A DNA stretch of 64,000 nucleotides. It comes from Eurosta solidaginis. Lineage: Eukaryota; Arthropoda; Insecta; Diptera; Tephritidae. How positions within the stretch are numbered: the stretch's first letter is position 1; each line of letters begins with the position of its first letter. The notes beneath the pieces were generated by a model that was not told the DNA's origin, searched no databases, and saw only the letters and a list, made by a program, of their open reading frames with translations. The stretch is from the NCBI RefSeq assembly GCF_040869045.1, contig NC_090319.1:302176998-302240997 (forward strand), given 5' to 3'. A program made the position numbers and the translations under genes. This document shows positions 22,843 through 34,730 of this stretch, piece by piece.

Positions 22843-23540
22843 CGACTGCTGATTGGAATATCACCCTATCGCGGCTACCAGTTCTAAAATGCTCTAAAAA
22901 ATAAAAAATGTAAGGCGTGATAACCTCCGAAGAGATTTTAGGCCGAGCTTCTCTTCCAATTTGCGTCGTGCTCCTTTTTAATTTTTCATACAAATTGGAG
23001 AGACGGCACCTACTTATTTTATGCCGACTCCGAACGGCAAGGCAGATGAGTTTTCACTGAGAGCTTTTCATAGCAGAAATACACTCGGAGTGCTTGCCGA
23101 ACACTGCCGGGGGGGACCCCGCTTAGAATAATTTTCTTCTCATTGAAAAATCTTATTTCTAAAATTTTGATGTTTCTTTGCCCGGGGTGTGAACCCAGGG
23201 CATTCGGTGTGGTAGGCGGAGAACGTTACCATCACACCACGGTGCCCGCTCTACCTCAGAATTTTATTCAAAAGCACTCTATTTCAGAATTTGTTTTAAG
23301 AACGCCCTAACTCGAAACGCGGTTGAAGACTGCCCTATCTCAGATTTTTTTCAATAATGGCCCAGATAATGTCAAAGTGTATTGAAATTATACTTATGCA
23401 GGGCATTTTTGAATAAAATTCTGAAGTTGGTTGTACTTCACAGAATTCTGAAGTAGGCCGTCTATCAATAGTTGAATTATTGAAATAGAGTGTTTTCGAA
23501 ACCTCAGCCGAGTTAGTGTGTTATTCCACTCAGAATTCGG
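22843..23540. mobile_element. MITE interrupted by SINE-A
   Basis: The left end (CGACTGCTGATTGGAATATCACC) and right end (GTTATTCCACTCAGAATTCGG) are inverted relatives, and the inner part GAAATAGAGTGTTTTCGAAA matches the uninterrupted copy at 39243-39510. A SINE-A copy at 22897-23247 sits within it. Confidence 0.6.
22897..23247 (-). mobile_element. SINE-A copy, full length, 6-bp TSD
   Basis: About 350 bp. On the minus strand it starts with a tRNA-like head at the right end: A box TGGTGTGATGGTAACG, then B box GGTTCACACCCC about 40 bp further, then a ~250-bp body, then ...TTACATTTTTTATTTTTT tail. GCTCTA is found on both sides (22891-22896 and 23248-23253). The related MITE at 39243-39510 has a single GCTCTA at the equivalent site, confirming the insertion. 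Confidence 0.85.
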
Positions 23541-23747
23541 AGTGTTACCAAAATCTTTGGAAATTTGTATTTTTAGTCCGTTTTGATTCATATGTGAAAC
23601 ATGAAGAAAGTAAAGGGGTGATAACAAAAGTTTATAAAACTATCTTCTTATGTGTGGTAAGACCAAAAAGTATACTTATGGATATACGCATTCAATTGCA
23701 AGTGTGCGCCAAAAGCATGCTTAGATGAAAATTTTGGGTTTTACTGT
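23541..23747. other. Short unassigned stretch
   Basis: AT-rich, no recognisable gene. Confidence 0.3.
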
Positions 23748-23755
23748 TGTATAAC

Positions 23756-25184
23756 CAGTGGCGCAACTTTACTATATAGGGCCCGGTGGCATATTTTTTG
23801 GATGGGCCCCTATCAATAAAAATCGTCGCATTGTACTCAGTTTAGTTTTAACAAATTTCGAGATTTTCAGCGTACTCAATTACACGTTGTGTATGTCCCA
23901 CTAATGGCCAGAGACTGGAGGTCTCTTAGAAATCATCAAAGTTTACATATAGGGTTATGTAGGTGTCGTGTCTCATAAAAATGATGGTTCAGCACTAGCT
24001 GTAGTTACAGGAATTGTAAGAAATAACAGTAATGCAGTACATACTTCAGGAAATCCGCAAGAACAATTAATTTTTATTATTAATAAATCAGCAAGATATC
24101 TAATACACGACAATTTTTCTATTTCGTCTCTGAAAGTGGGTCGAAAATTTAGAATTTCCCAGGCAAATCATTCAGATAAGTCTTTTTATAAATCTCAACA
24201 ACTTCTACAGCTTTTTTTAATAGATCAGTGTCATTTAAAACTTTTAAAGTGGAAGGTTGCAAAACACTGGAATGTTACAATTTCATTCTTTACAACGAAA
24301 AGCTATTTCAGTTGGTTTTTAATGATGTCCAATACTCGATAGAATATATTCACTTTAAACAAACTTTCCGGACGCTCATCAAAATGGCGTTTTACTATCA
24401 TCTGGCGAGTTTTAGGAAATTCAGGGATCATGAACCATTTCTCTGCTTTAAGTTTCTTTAAGTTTTTAAATTTTCAAATTCATGTAGATACTTTTTCAAT
24501 TCTTCTAGACATTTTCATAAGGCATTTGAGAGATCGGTGGCTTTAGACTGAAGTGCTTTAAAGGTTGCATAGATTGTAAGTAGGATACTGCAATGGAAAA
24601 CCAATAACATAACAAAACTGTAGTTTTTGATCTTCTTTTTGAATGAAATAGCTTCATTTTTTTTCATCTGATTTGCAATTTAACGGAATGTTTTCGTTAG
24701 CGCTTTTTGGACTTCAACAAACCGAACTTTTAAAGCAAAACGACATCATACGTCCTGTCCATTTAGTAGGGTTTAATGTTTTTGAAGTTGAAGACTCAAT
24801 TTCTTTATTAGATATAAAACTTGATAAAATATTCCATCTTTCGATACTATGCCCAAAAAAATTATAAATTTGTTGAATTGTTTAAAAAAATTTTTGCATA
24901 TCAATAACCTATCTCACGTGTAACGTGTACATCTCTAACAATGAATCAACATCTTTTTGTTTAGTTTGGCTGAAATGCTTAACGATTAACTTGAAATTGT
25001 ATTATGGTCTTTAGTTGTCTCACTTTGGATTTTTAGCAGAACTTATAAAAATAAACTTTTCAAATATAGTAAAATACTCAGGTATAATGTAATATTTTTG
25101 AGCTCGCGCCTTTTGGTCCGGGGCCCTCTTAGGTCGGGGGCCCGTGGCATTTTGCAGCCCTGCCACCCTATTGTTACGCCACTG
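23756..25184 (-). mobile_element. hAT transposon 1 with perfect 8-bp TSD
   Basis: Begins CAGTGGCGCAAC at 23756 and ends GTTACGCCACTG at 25184. The 8-bp direct repeat TGTATAAC flanks it (23748-23755 and 25185-25192). CAGTGGCG ends with 8-bp duplications are diagnostic of the hAT superfamily. The subterminal parts are G/C-rich (GGGCCCGG). The element is 1429 bp, shorter than autonomous hATs, and codes on minus for a decayed transposase. Confidence 0.9.
23968..24150 (-). pseudogene. hAT transposase C-terminal (dimerisation) remnant
   Basis: On the minus strand one frame reads ...RDEIEKLSC, then FPEVCTALLLFLTIPVTTASAEPSF before a stop. The pattern [LF]LTxPVTxASxExSF is the core of the hAT C-terminal dimerisation domain. 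The codon where most transposases have Arg (AERSF) gives Pro here. Upstream the frame decays. The element cannot make a working transposase. A ZMYM1-like lineage is inferred from the motif style and from hAT 2. Confidence 0.7.
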
Positions 25185-25192
25185 TGTATAAC

Positions 25193-25680
25193 GAAAAAAG
25201 TTTCTAAGCATGCAAACAACAATATAACATACTCATATGTTTATGCAAAAAAAAAATTGTTACACTGATGCGGGTGAGTGCTAGAAATGTAATCAATTTA
25301 TTCGTACAACTGTTTTTTTGTTAATTTTATGTGGTGTGGCAGAATTGAGATTGCCAACTTTCAAACTTCAAACCAACCAGCAGCAATGCCAACAATATTC
25401 TTAACTGCCTGCAACAACATCAATGACAACAAAGCCTTGTATATACTAGAGATGGATATATTTCTTACAGATCCCGTTTTTTCCATTTTCTATATATACA
25501 ACACACATAGATCTCGAAGCATTAAATGTTTAGCTACCGGATTCAGCCATACCCTTTGGTTTTGCTACTTCACATACGCGAGGAGATGCCTGTTACAAAT
25601 ACGCATGTATCATACACATATCTATTTGGCATTCGGGGCTCTGGCGACCTCAAGTTCGACATATAACCAGGGGTGTGTTC
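25193..25680. other. Unassigned stretch
   Basis: No gene recognised; the open frames have no motif. Confidence 0.35.
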
Positions 25681-25835
25681 AATGTGATCATATTAAGTCG
25701 TTTCCGTAATGGTCTTAATGGTGCTTGTTACGAGAACGTATAGTATATATATCCGGCAAAAGACCATCAACATCGATGACACTCCCTAAAATCTTCGGGT
25801 AGTGTTCATATCGCTACAACAACAACACAACCTGC
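25681..25835 (+). repeat. (CAA)-tailed short interspersed repeat, copy 2
   Basis: Shares TGTGATCATATTAA, TCTTAATGGTGCTTGTTACGAGAACG, ACCATCAACATCGATGACACTCCC and a hairpin (ACACT...AGTGT) followed by TATCGCTACAACAACAACAC. Same orientation as copies 1 and 3. Confidence 0.7.
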
Positions 25836-26577
25836 CCAATACCGCCCACTCCAACCACCTTGATATACATAAAGCGCCGCGAATCCCGATGTTCCGCATT
25901 TATCTCTAGTTTGTACCAATAGTCCTACATTTACTTAACTTTTGCTTACTCATATAACAACTACAGCAACAACATTAATAACCAAAAACTGGCAGCAACA
26001 TTTTATCCGCAGTAATAATTCACTTTGCAATATGCGATATGGAATAAAGAAAGATTTGACTTCATTGAGTGAAAATGTTGCAAATTGAATTGTTGGTTTT
26101 TATTTGTTTGCATAGACATGTAGATATGTACACAAATATATGCCCATGTAGACTCGTAAATTTTTCACAAAATTATTTTTGTAGTTTCACGTACAATATG
26201 GCTTTAAGTTATATATCTGTGAATTTATCTACTTGCAATTGAATTTGAGATGTTAGAAGACTTTAAAAATTAAAATAATTTTTTTTTTGGAGTAAGTAAG
26301 CGCAATTATGATTTAAAATTAAAAGATCGAAGCAGAGGAAATCCCGTTTTTTTTTTGAACAGATCGGGAATCCAAAGAAAACTTACTCTCCATTGTGCAG
26401 CTTAGAGACAAGAACTTCTGTCAACAACTGAGTTGACTTACTTTAATTAAGGGGTTGCTTTCATATGATGCTGCCCCTCATGCTTCAGCTTAGGATATCC
26501 TTACACTAAAGACCCTGCAGATCAGCTCTTCATACAGCTTTTTACCCTTTGAGAGGGAGGGTGGTATGGTCTTGAAG
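25836..26577. other. Unassigned stretch
   Basis: AT-rich; no gene or known repeat seen. Confidence 0.35.
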
Positions 26578-26755
26578 GTTTCATGTGGTCATTCTAAATC
26601 GTTCCCGATATGATCGGGCTGGTGCCTTAATGGTGCTTGTTACCAGAACGTGCCGGATCTGCATCCGGTAAAGGACCATCAACATCGATAACACTCGCCA
26701 AGGTCTTCGGAGAGTGTCCTTATCGCTACAACAACAACAACAACAACGCAACGTC
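26578..26755 (+). repeat. (CAA)-tailed short interspersed repeat, copy 3 (reference copy)
   Basis: The best preserved copy. Three short hairpins follow one another: CCCGA...TCGGG (26604-26618), CCGGAT...ATCCGG (26653-26668) and ACACTC...GAGTGT (26691-26717). It ends TATCGCTACAACAACAACAA. The tail resembles that of the LINE fragment at 46970-47205 (GCATTGCTACAACAACAACAA). No tRNA head was found, so it may be a 5'-truncated LINE 3' end or a SINE riding on that LINE. Confidence 0.75.
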
Positions 26756-27049
26756 GAAACCGCTAGCCCCAAATTTAAATTTGACAAGGGTTAACGCAAG
26801 ATACTTCCAATATACGTCAATTATACACCCTGTCTTAAAATCGAAAAATAAAATATTTAATTTTTTTTATTCAAATATTTACTAATTAAAAGCCCAGACA
26901 GTTGCAAAGCTCCTACGATGCGCGCATAGGCGTACAACCAAACTAAAACAAATTTTTTTGTTTATAGGCCTTGAGTTCGAATCGAACCTCCTTAAATATA
27001 AATTGTTCTTACTCCAAAAGATAATCAGTTCTTATTAGCTGCGATTTTA
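26756..27049. other. Unassigned stretch
   Basis: AT-rich, no gene recognised. Confidence 0.3.
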
Positions 27050-27235
27050 GAAGAAGTGGCGGTGTAATCATACCACACAGGAAACTCTATCGAAAGACTG
27101 GCTTTGAGGAACTTGCAGGCGACCTGCAATGGTCACAGCATTGTTTATCAAGTGAAGCTTGCCGCCATTAATGACGCAGTTTAGATAATGCCATCAATAT
27201 TTACTACGGCAGTCAAAAGTTAGTTAAATCTCTGA
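27050..27235 (+). pseudogene. LINE RNase H fragment (family 1), short and decayed
   Basis: In plus-strand frames this gives SGGVIIP followed, after a frameshift, by CNGHSIVYQVKLAAINDAV and a stop. The order and spacing match the RNase H segment around the catalytic Glu position in the copies at 536-1290 (CSVFQAEFAAI) and 62865-63842 (CSVFHAKVAAINEAV). The Glu itself is replaced by Lys here, as in the right-edge copy. Only about 60 codons are recognisable. Confidence 0.55.
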
Positions 27236-27847
27236 CTTCGACAGTTTTCACTCGGAAAAATGTATAACTTCCAAGCAGATATGTACTTAATGGCTGGAAC
27301 CATAACTTTCAAACCGTGGAGATACCTACGAATCAATGCTGGCATTAGGATCTCTTTGGTTGACTAAAGATCATCATCTTTGTTAGTATTTTATGTGAGG
27401 TATCTCCGACTGTAATCCATACGTTGGCCCAAATATTCAGATCAATACCATTTGTGTATATATAGGATGCCGAGGTGGAATTTTGAATCGCTTTAGGCTG
27501 TGCTGTTCAACTTTAAATATATATCCGAATGACTTATTCAAAATTGAAGCCGGCTTTATCTGGAGCTATATATCGTTAACTCCATTTTTGATTAACCGCG
27601 GTCTTTAATTATCGATTTACCTCCGATATTTGTACAAATAATCACATGCACACATATACGTATATTAGACAGGGTCGAAAAAAAGTGAAAACCTGTTGCT
27701 CATAATTTAAAGATTATGTAAGGAGGGTCCCTAAAAAATTTGTCTGATAAACGCCGTCGAAATAATTTTTGTGATTTTCAAAATCTATGTGTAATTATTT
27801 TTGCCTTAAGGAGCTCTTTGTTTCCTAAATCAATTATAAATAAATAA
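27236..27847. other. Unassigned stretch
   Basis: No gene or repeat recognised. Confidence 0.35.
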
Positions 27848-28177
27848 ATGCAAGGCGCGATAACCTCCGAAGAGGTTTTAGGACGAGCTTCTCTACCAAT
27901 TTGCGTCGTGCTCATTTTAGTTTTTCCTTCAAATGGGCGGTACAGGACCTACATGTTTTATGCCGTCTCCGAACGGCATACGCGAGGCAGATGCATTTTC
28001 ACTGAACAGCGTTTCATGGCAGAAGTACACTCGAAGTGTTTGCCAAATCACTGCCGAGGGGCGATCCCGCTTAGAAAAACTTTTTTTCAAGTTTTCGATG
28101 TTGCTTTTACCGGGAGTTGAAACCACGATTTTCGGTGCGGTAGGCGGAGCATGCTACCATCACACCATGGCAGCCGC
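27848..28177 (-). mobile_element. SINE-A copy
   Basis: Full-length minus-strand copy: tRNA-like head at the right (TGGTGTGATGGTAGCATG), body, and ...CCTTGCATTTATTTATTTA tail at the left. AATTA occurs on both sides and may be the target duplication, but it merges with the A/T tail. Confidence 0.8.
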
Positions 28178-29699
28178 CAATTAAATTATCCCTACACAAA
28201 ATCGTATTGTTTTTGAAATAGCGCTGAACTATCGTATTGAGAGACTGTACCAGCTCGAATTCTGTCCCTTTGCAGTGCCTTCAACTGACAATTTTAAAAA
28301 TGTGTTGTCTTACGAAATGGCCATTATCCCCCTTTGTAGACCTTTTGAAAGTGCCCTAAATTGATTCAGTCGTAGATTCTTCTGAAATAGTGGCGGCCTT
28401 CAATTAATTAGTTTAAGTACATACACCTTAGACTTCGGCGCTGTTGCTATAAGTGCGGCTACCAACTGTGCCGTTCTGCATCCGATAAGCAACACTTCAG
28501 AGGAAGACATGAAATCTGTAGTGGGAAACCGTTCTTTGCGTGACTTTCTCTCGTATTCGTAGCAGGTATGCTTCCCATTTCACCGACTTAAGCTTATTGG
28601 ACCGAATTCTAAATTTTCACAGGACCAAAAAAATGGCATACTGTACAATAGGACTGATCCAGCCTACTATGTATGTATGTATGTTTGTGGACACACTTTA
28701 ACATTAACTTATGACTTATTCAATATGGCGCTTCATCCCTCACACACAGCCTGTACCCACATCAGTATCCATTCGCACGAACAAACAAAGTTTTCTCCAA
28801 TGCGCAAACTCTGCGTTAAGTTTCCGCATGAAGTAAAATCAAGAAGGTTGTATGAATAGTGATGTATTAAATATATACATAGCTGTCATCGCCATTTTCA
28901 TCAAAACTTAAAATTTTAAAAGCATTTTCAATAAGCATAAGGAATGTGGAAACTTTTATGGTGCAATTAACACGTTATTCATATGCTTCCATTTATGACA
29001 CACAATCTCTACTTTTACCCTTAATGTCACTTGTTCTCTCAACAGTCCTTGGAGCAATCAACAGCCATCCATGTCCTTGTAAGTGCTAAGTGGCTGATTC
29101 TGTATTTATACACATTTGTGGCTGTATACGCTTAACTTGATGTACCCATGTGTCTACCCAGTAAGCCATTTTGTTCTCAGACTGAGAATTAATGATTTAG
29201 TTTTGAGAATGTAGTTTGTACTCAAATGCCATAAACAAATCAGCCAAGATCCCGCATTCCGGAATTGTTGTATTTGTAATCGAATTTGAAAAAAAGTTTT
29301 ATGACGTAGCTCTTTTGAAGTTTTTCGATTTATTACATTTCGCTCATATTCGGAGTATTTAAAACTGTTACCTGAGTAAACGACTACGGCGGAGTAAAAA
29401 TAAAATTTCTGGAGTATATTTTTTTCCTTTTTGAAAGCGGGCGAACAACTAACATCAAATTGATTTGGTGGCTTGCCAATCCCTTCGTCATGAAAAGTTT
29501 CTCAGCAAAAAAGTTATCTGCCTTATCAGATGCACATGGATTCGGCCTAAAACGTGTAGGATTACCAAATAATGCTCCCATTAGCACACAACATTCTGGA
29601 AGAAAAGTGGGCTCTATCTCCCCGGATATTTATCGCGAAAAATATTATTATTATATTCGGTTTATCATACATTTTTCATACTCTTTTAATGACAGAAGT
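28178..29699. other. Unassigned stretch
   Basis: No gene. A short (ATGT)n microsatellite lies at 28669-28684. Motifs near 28210-28390 loosely resemble the MITE at 39243-39510 but too weakly to call. Confidence 0.35.
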
Positions 29700-30590
29700 T
29701 TTCAACACCGTGGCAGATTTTTGTAGGAATGACAATGACGACCTGGTAGCTGACGTACAGAGTGTGGGGGAAGACGAATACGATACCCCGATTGCCGATG
29801 ATGAAAAACACGCTCCGGCATCCAACTTTGGCGAAGTGCGAATGGCAATATTACGGCTAAAAAATCACAAGGTGCCAAGTAATGACGGGATACCCGCCGG
29901 GCTGTTCAAACAAGGAGGCGAAGAGTTGGTATAAGATAAAGAAGCAAAAAAAATTGGGTCTTGCAGTAAATGTGGACAAGACGAAGTATTTGATGTCATT
30001 GTGGCCTTTGTAGTCACGTCACTGTTGACGGATATAAATTGGAGACTGTGAAGGATTTCGTCTATTTGGGAAGCAGCATTAAAAGCAAAAACAATGTCGG
30101 CCTAGAAATCAAACGGAGAATAACTCTTGCCAACAAGTGCTTGTTTAAGCAATTGAAAAGTAAAGTCCTGTCTCGACGAACAAAATTCTCGCTCTACAAG
30201 TCACTCATCATAACTGTCCTTATGTATGGCTCAGAATCATGGAAGGTGTCGAGAAAAGATGAGATGGCTCTTGGAGTATTCGATAGAAAAGTTCTCCGGA
30301 GGATTTATAGTCATATCCGTGATGTCGACGGCGAGTACCGATGGGTATAATGATGAGCTGTATGAGCATTTTGCAGATATGACGATAGCGCAGCGAATAA
30401 AAACAGAAAGCTTCGCTAGCTAAGTCATGTTATGCGGATGAACGGATACGCTCCAACAGTTTGCAAACAGAGGAAAGAGAAGACCTTCACTGAGTTTGGA
30501 GAGACAGTTGAAGGAAGCTTTAACCTCGCTTGGTACTCGCAATTGGCGACTGTTATCGCACGCGAGCTGACCTCACTGATTCAACGTACT
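29700..30590 (+). pseudogene. LINE RT fragment (family 2) with internal deletion of the palm
   Basis: Up to 29934 the frame reads into MAILRLKNHKVPSNDGIPAGLFK, the start of the RT fingers (usual form LKNNKAxGxDGIPxELFK). A few bases later it continues as KKLGLAVNVDKTKYLMS, the region after the YxDD motif, so the catalytic palm is deleted. Then come VKDFVYLGSSIKSKNN, IKRRITLANKCLF, LYKSLI, LMYGSESW, VFDRKVLRRIY, and in a shifted frame YNDELYEHF and QRIKTES. The remaining tail (GRP-rich, then TRNWRLLSHA) is recognisable to about 30590. No RT function is possible. Same family as 20130-20775. Confidence 0.8.
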
Positions 30591-30910
30591 TCATTTTTAT
30601 ATAAAACTTCAAGGATAGCAGTATGTTGAATTTAGGCAGGATTTACAGATCGCGTCCGGACACATTTTTTGCTTGCATTTTACTCCTTCTATTCTGATTC
30701 CATTCGAAAAATGTGAACAAACATGTCTTAAGGCACGAACAATCATTCCGTCCATTCGTCACTTGTAAACAATCCGCTTTTCATACGTACATATGCATTG
30801 AAAACTACAACCAAAAGATATTAGGTAGTAATACTATTTAGTTTTCAACCCAAATAAACCTTTAAGATAAAAAAATGTAGTAGGAGGTAAGAGCGGAGCA
30901 AAATAAAATA
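30591..30910. other. Unassigned stretch
   Basis: No gene recognised. Confidence 0.3.
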
Positions 30911-31270
30911 AAAATAAAAAAAAAATGTAAGGCGCGATAACCTCCGAAGAGATCTAAGGCCGAGCTTCTCTTCCAATTTGCGTCGTGCTCCTCTTGATTT
31001 TCCCTACAAATTGGCCGGACGGGAGCTACATGTTTTATGCTGACTCCGAACGGCATCTGCAAGGCAGATGAGTTTTCACTGAGAGCTTTTCATGGCAGAA
31101 ATACACCCGGAGCGCTTGCCAAACACTGCCGAGGGGCGACCCCACTTAGAAAAATTGTCTTCTAATTTAAAAACCGTATTTCTACAATTTTGATGTTGCT
31201 TTGCCCGGGATGCGAACCCAGGGCATACGGTGTGGTAGGCGGAGCATGCTACCATCACACCATGGTGAGC
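30911..31270 (-). mobile_element. SINE-A copy
   Basis: Full-length minus copy with a long A/T tail on the left (AAAATAAAATAAAAATAAAA), body, and tRNA-like head on the right (B box GGTTCGCATCCCGG, A box TGGTGTGATGGTAGCATG). This copy keeps the best B box: GGTTCGCATCC. Confidence 0.85.
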
Positions 31271-33040
31271 ACTGTGTCAGCAATAAAACATGTTGTCAAA
31301 AGCGTGACGTCATGCCGAGAAATTTATTTCCCAGCCAACTATGATTTTTTTGCTCTCTCATTTTTTAGTGCGGGATCTGTTTATTGGTTCATGCTCAAAT
31401 GCTGCCAGAGAAATTGTGGAAAGTGTTCTTTAAGGTTTCTAATGGCATTTTCATTAGTTATCAAATTTAGGTATTAAATATTTGCAAACCTTTCTCAAAC
31501 TTTAGTGAAAGAGGTAGAATCGCAAAGCAATTTCGAATGTCATCAACTCATACTCGACTTGAAAGCAAACGTTCGAAAAGAGTTTGAGAGAATGTTTAGC
31601 TGCGAATGGTAAGCTGTATTGCGAAATCAAGTTAAGAGTTGACAAACTTCCCTTATTGTCTCATTGTTTGTTGGGTATATTTGAATTCATTAATTCTACA
31701 ATACATATACATAGCCTAACGAGCTTTCAAATCGTTTATCGTTTAAATATTCATTACAAAACTGTCATTTGCTTTACATTTCGCATGTATTTGGTAAATG
31801 GGCAAATGTATTTTGATTTACCGTAATTGTTTTCTGAATATGTTTGTGTAATCTTTGTTGTGCATATCAATTATTATGTTTAATCTATTTTTATGACCTA
31901 AACCAATTTTAATTATATTTATTAAAACTACATTAAGCTATAGCTGTCTGAATATATAGATTTGCAAGTCATTTACGTTTAACCCATGCGGTGTAAGTTG
32001 GGACTTTTCGGGGACAAATTTAATGGGGTGTAAAATCTAAGCGTTTATCAGTGTTACTATCGGAAGTCGAATAATGAACGTTCTAGTTAGGGTGATCCTT
32101 TCATTTATCCATTTTTAAGTCCCATCACTTCGCAAAACTACACAATAAATAAAGAAAATTTAAACATCTGCAGATATTTTAAAGGAATTGCAGACCCGTC
32201 AGATGTTGTTCTGTCCTCACTTTGATCTATCTGCTTGACTTTTAAGATGTTTTAATTTTTTACTCCCATTTTCTCTCTCTCTACCCCTTCTTCCTTTTCC
32301 CATTTCTTTAATTCGCTCTTCCCTCTCTCGTTCTCTTTCTTCGGCTATAGCCTGTCTCTATCTCTATATCTTCATCTTTCTCTCCAGCTCCCTTCAACTC
32401 TTTATTTTTAACTTTGTTTAGCTCTATATATTTCTCCTTCCCTCGTGTTTTATTTCTTTCGTTCCTCTATCCAAATTTCTAGCAATACACTTCCTGCAAA
32501 AAATATGCGAAATATTAATGTAGGCAAATATCAAAAAACGCACCATAAATCTAAAGTTTTCGCATGTATCGGTCCCTAGTCCACTATCCAGAAGAACACT
32601 ATCCTTAATTATACAGGCATACTTACTTAAATGCTTTCGCTAGCTGTCCTTTTCCATCATTTGAGGTAATTAAAAATCCGATGTAGTGAAATGCTCTCGT
32701 TGAGAGCATGTTTGAATGGATGGTTGACAGCGAACACACACACAAACTATTTTTTTTTTAATGTCACTTCTGTTTAAACAATTTCGGCTGTATTAAAAAG
32801 GAATACACTTTTTTAAAGCAGTACAAAAGTTAATTCAAAGTTAAATTTGGAGTGAGAAATATTTTAATCGAATGAATCGTTGATTTAGAGCTGTGCGAAA
32901 ACCATTATATGATTTTTACCACATTTTAGCTATTTGCCTAGCTCTTATTATAGATCACTTCACATTACATATATCGAAATTAACCATCTTAGATACATAG
33001 CTAAACTTTAAGGGCTTCATTCTGTATTGCGAACGATAGC
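31271..33040. other. Unassigned stretch with a pyrimidine-rich patch
   Basis: 32250-32420 is a CT-rich tract (TCTCTC, CCCTTC). No gene recognised. Confidence 0.35.
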
Positions 33041-33060
33041 TCAATACTATTTTAAGTAAC
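33041..33060 (+). repeat. 20-bp direct repeat, possible 5' LTR remnant
   Basis: TCAATACTATTTTAAGTAAC is identical to 36073-36092 inside the 3' LTR of the Ty3 element. Flanking bases differ. It may be what is left of the 5' LTR after a large deletion that also removed gag. Confidence 0.4.
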
Positions 33061-33130
33061 TTATAAACAATTATATTCTCCAAAATTACAAAAGTGTACA
33101 CGTACTTTATTCGGATTCGGTCAAAAATGA

Positions 33131-33766
33131 ATTCCAGTGATTGGAGAATTATATGTAGGCGTAAAGTGTGGCGAAAAAGTAACAATTGTTGTTGTTGATG
33201 TCGAGAATAGCAATAATCTTTTTGGTTTTGATTTGTTCAAAGAGTTTGGATATGAAATTCAACAAATTTTAAAAATTAGTGCAGTTCAGGCTGACGAAAT
33301 TAACGATTTATTGACAAAATATAGTGAAGTTTTTGAACCAGCAATCGGGACCATTCGAAATTTCAAAGCCAGTGTGTATTTAAAAGAAAGTGCACACCCT
33401 AAATTTTTTAAAAGTCGCCAGATTCCCTTTTCGCAAATTCCACATTTTAAAAAAGAGGCCGAATGACTCACAAGCGCCGTTATTTGGAAGCCAGTTAAAT
33501 TTTCGCAATGGGCTTCACCTATCGTTTTAGCACCGAAACCAGACGGTTCAATTAGAATTTGAGGTGATTTTAAATTAGCTATAAATTCGCAAATCGACAT
33601 AGAACAAAACCCATTGCCTACACGAGAAACGTTATTACAAATGATACGCTGCGGTCAACAATTTACAAAAATCGACCTTAAAGATGCTTACCTACAAATG
33701 GAACTCGATGACGACGCAAAAACGATCATGGTAGTTAATACACCGCTTGGACTATTCCAGTGCTCC
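33131..33766 (+). pseudogene. Ty3 pol: protease end and RT fingers (stops inside)
   Basis: The frame opens right after a stop at 33128-33130 and reads the C-terminal end of an aspartic protease (VIGELYVGV ... NLFGFDLF). The RT N-terminal region follows (TIRNFKASVYL). Two in-frame TGA codons interrupt it: one at 33464-33466 and one at 33560-33562 replacing the Cys usually found in the RICGDF motif. The frame goes on through NPLPTRETLL and KIDLKDAYLQMELDD, which holds the first catalytic Asp of RT. It ends at a frame-breaking deletion near 33765, where the usual RLPFG segment is absent. Confidence 0.85.
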
Positions 33767-34730
33767 AGCAATATTCCAAAAATATCTCGAACAACTTTTA
33801 CAAGAGGTAGAAGGGTGCGGAAACTACCTTGATGACATTATCATCACTGCACCTACTGTTTCTGAACATTTAAAACGCCTTGAACAAGTTCTACAAATTC
33901 TACAAGCAAATGGCATCAAATGCAAACGGCAAAAGTGTTCTTTCCTCGAAGATAAAATAGAGTATCTTGGGCGTCAAATAAGCGCAGAAGGTGTTTTGCC
34001 TGACGAAGCCGGTCTGAAAGCGGTCAAAGATCTGCAACCGCCAAAGAACCTGAAGCAACTTGAAGCATTTATGGGTAAGGTAAACTACTATTATAATTTT
34101 ATACCTAACTATTCCCAGATATCAGCCCCACTTAATTTATTGCGCCGTAAAAATGTTAAGTTCACTTGGGGGCCTGAACAAAACAGATCATTTAATTTAT
34201 TAAAAAAGCACATTCTGAACACTACACAGTTGGCACATTATGATGAAAAGTTACCCTTGATTTTAGCAACTGATGCTTCATCATATGGTATTGGTGCTGT
34301 AATTTCACATACATATGCGGACGGAACTGAGCGTCCTATAGCCTTTGCATCAAAAACTCTTGACAAACATCAAATTCGTTATAGTCAAATAGAAAAAGAG
34401 GCACTGTCAATTGTTTTTGGTATCAAGCGATTCCATCAATATCTCTATGGAAGAAAATTTACTTTGCTTACCGATCATAAGCCGCTTGTCAGTATTTTCA
34501 ACCCAAATAGCCAATTGCCTTCGATGACGTCACATCGCCTACAACGCTGGGCCATAACTACTGATCATAGTAATGCTGATGCTTTATCATGGTTACCTAT
34601 TGGGACCGACAAAAATTTCGACAGCGAAGAAGCATGCTATACAATAGAAGCGTTAAACACGCCAATCGATGCCACAATAATTTTATCCCACGCCAGAAAG
34701 GACACTGTTTTACAAAGAATTTTGTACAAA
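33765..34730 (+). pseudogene. Ty3 pol: RT palm/thumb and RNase H
   Basis: Continues the RT in a new frame: SSAPAIFQKYLEQLL, then YLDD (33825-33836), the catalytic pair, then EYLGRQIS and the connection with FMGKVNYY. RNase H follows: ATDASSYGIGAVISH (catalytic Asp at about 34272), KEALSIVFGIKRFHQYLYG and TDHKPL. After HRLQRWAI about 15 residues are deleted in frame before TDHSNADALS. The next codon is Trp (SWLP) where Arg is usual. The frame is lost near 34727-34735, where integrase continues in another frame. Confidence 0.85.
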
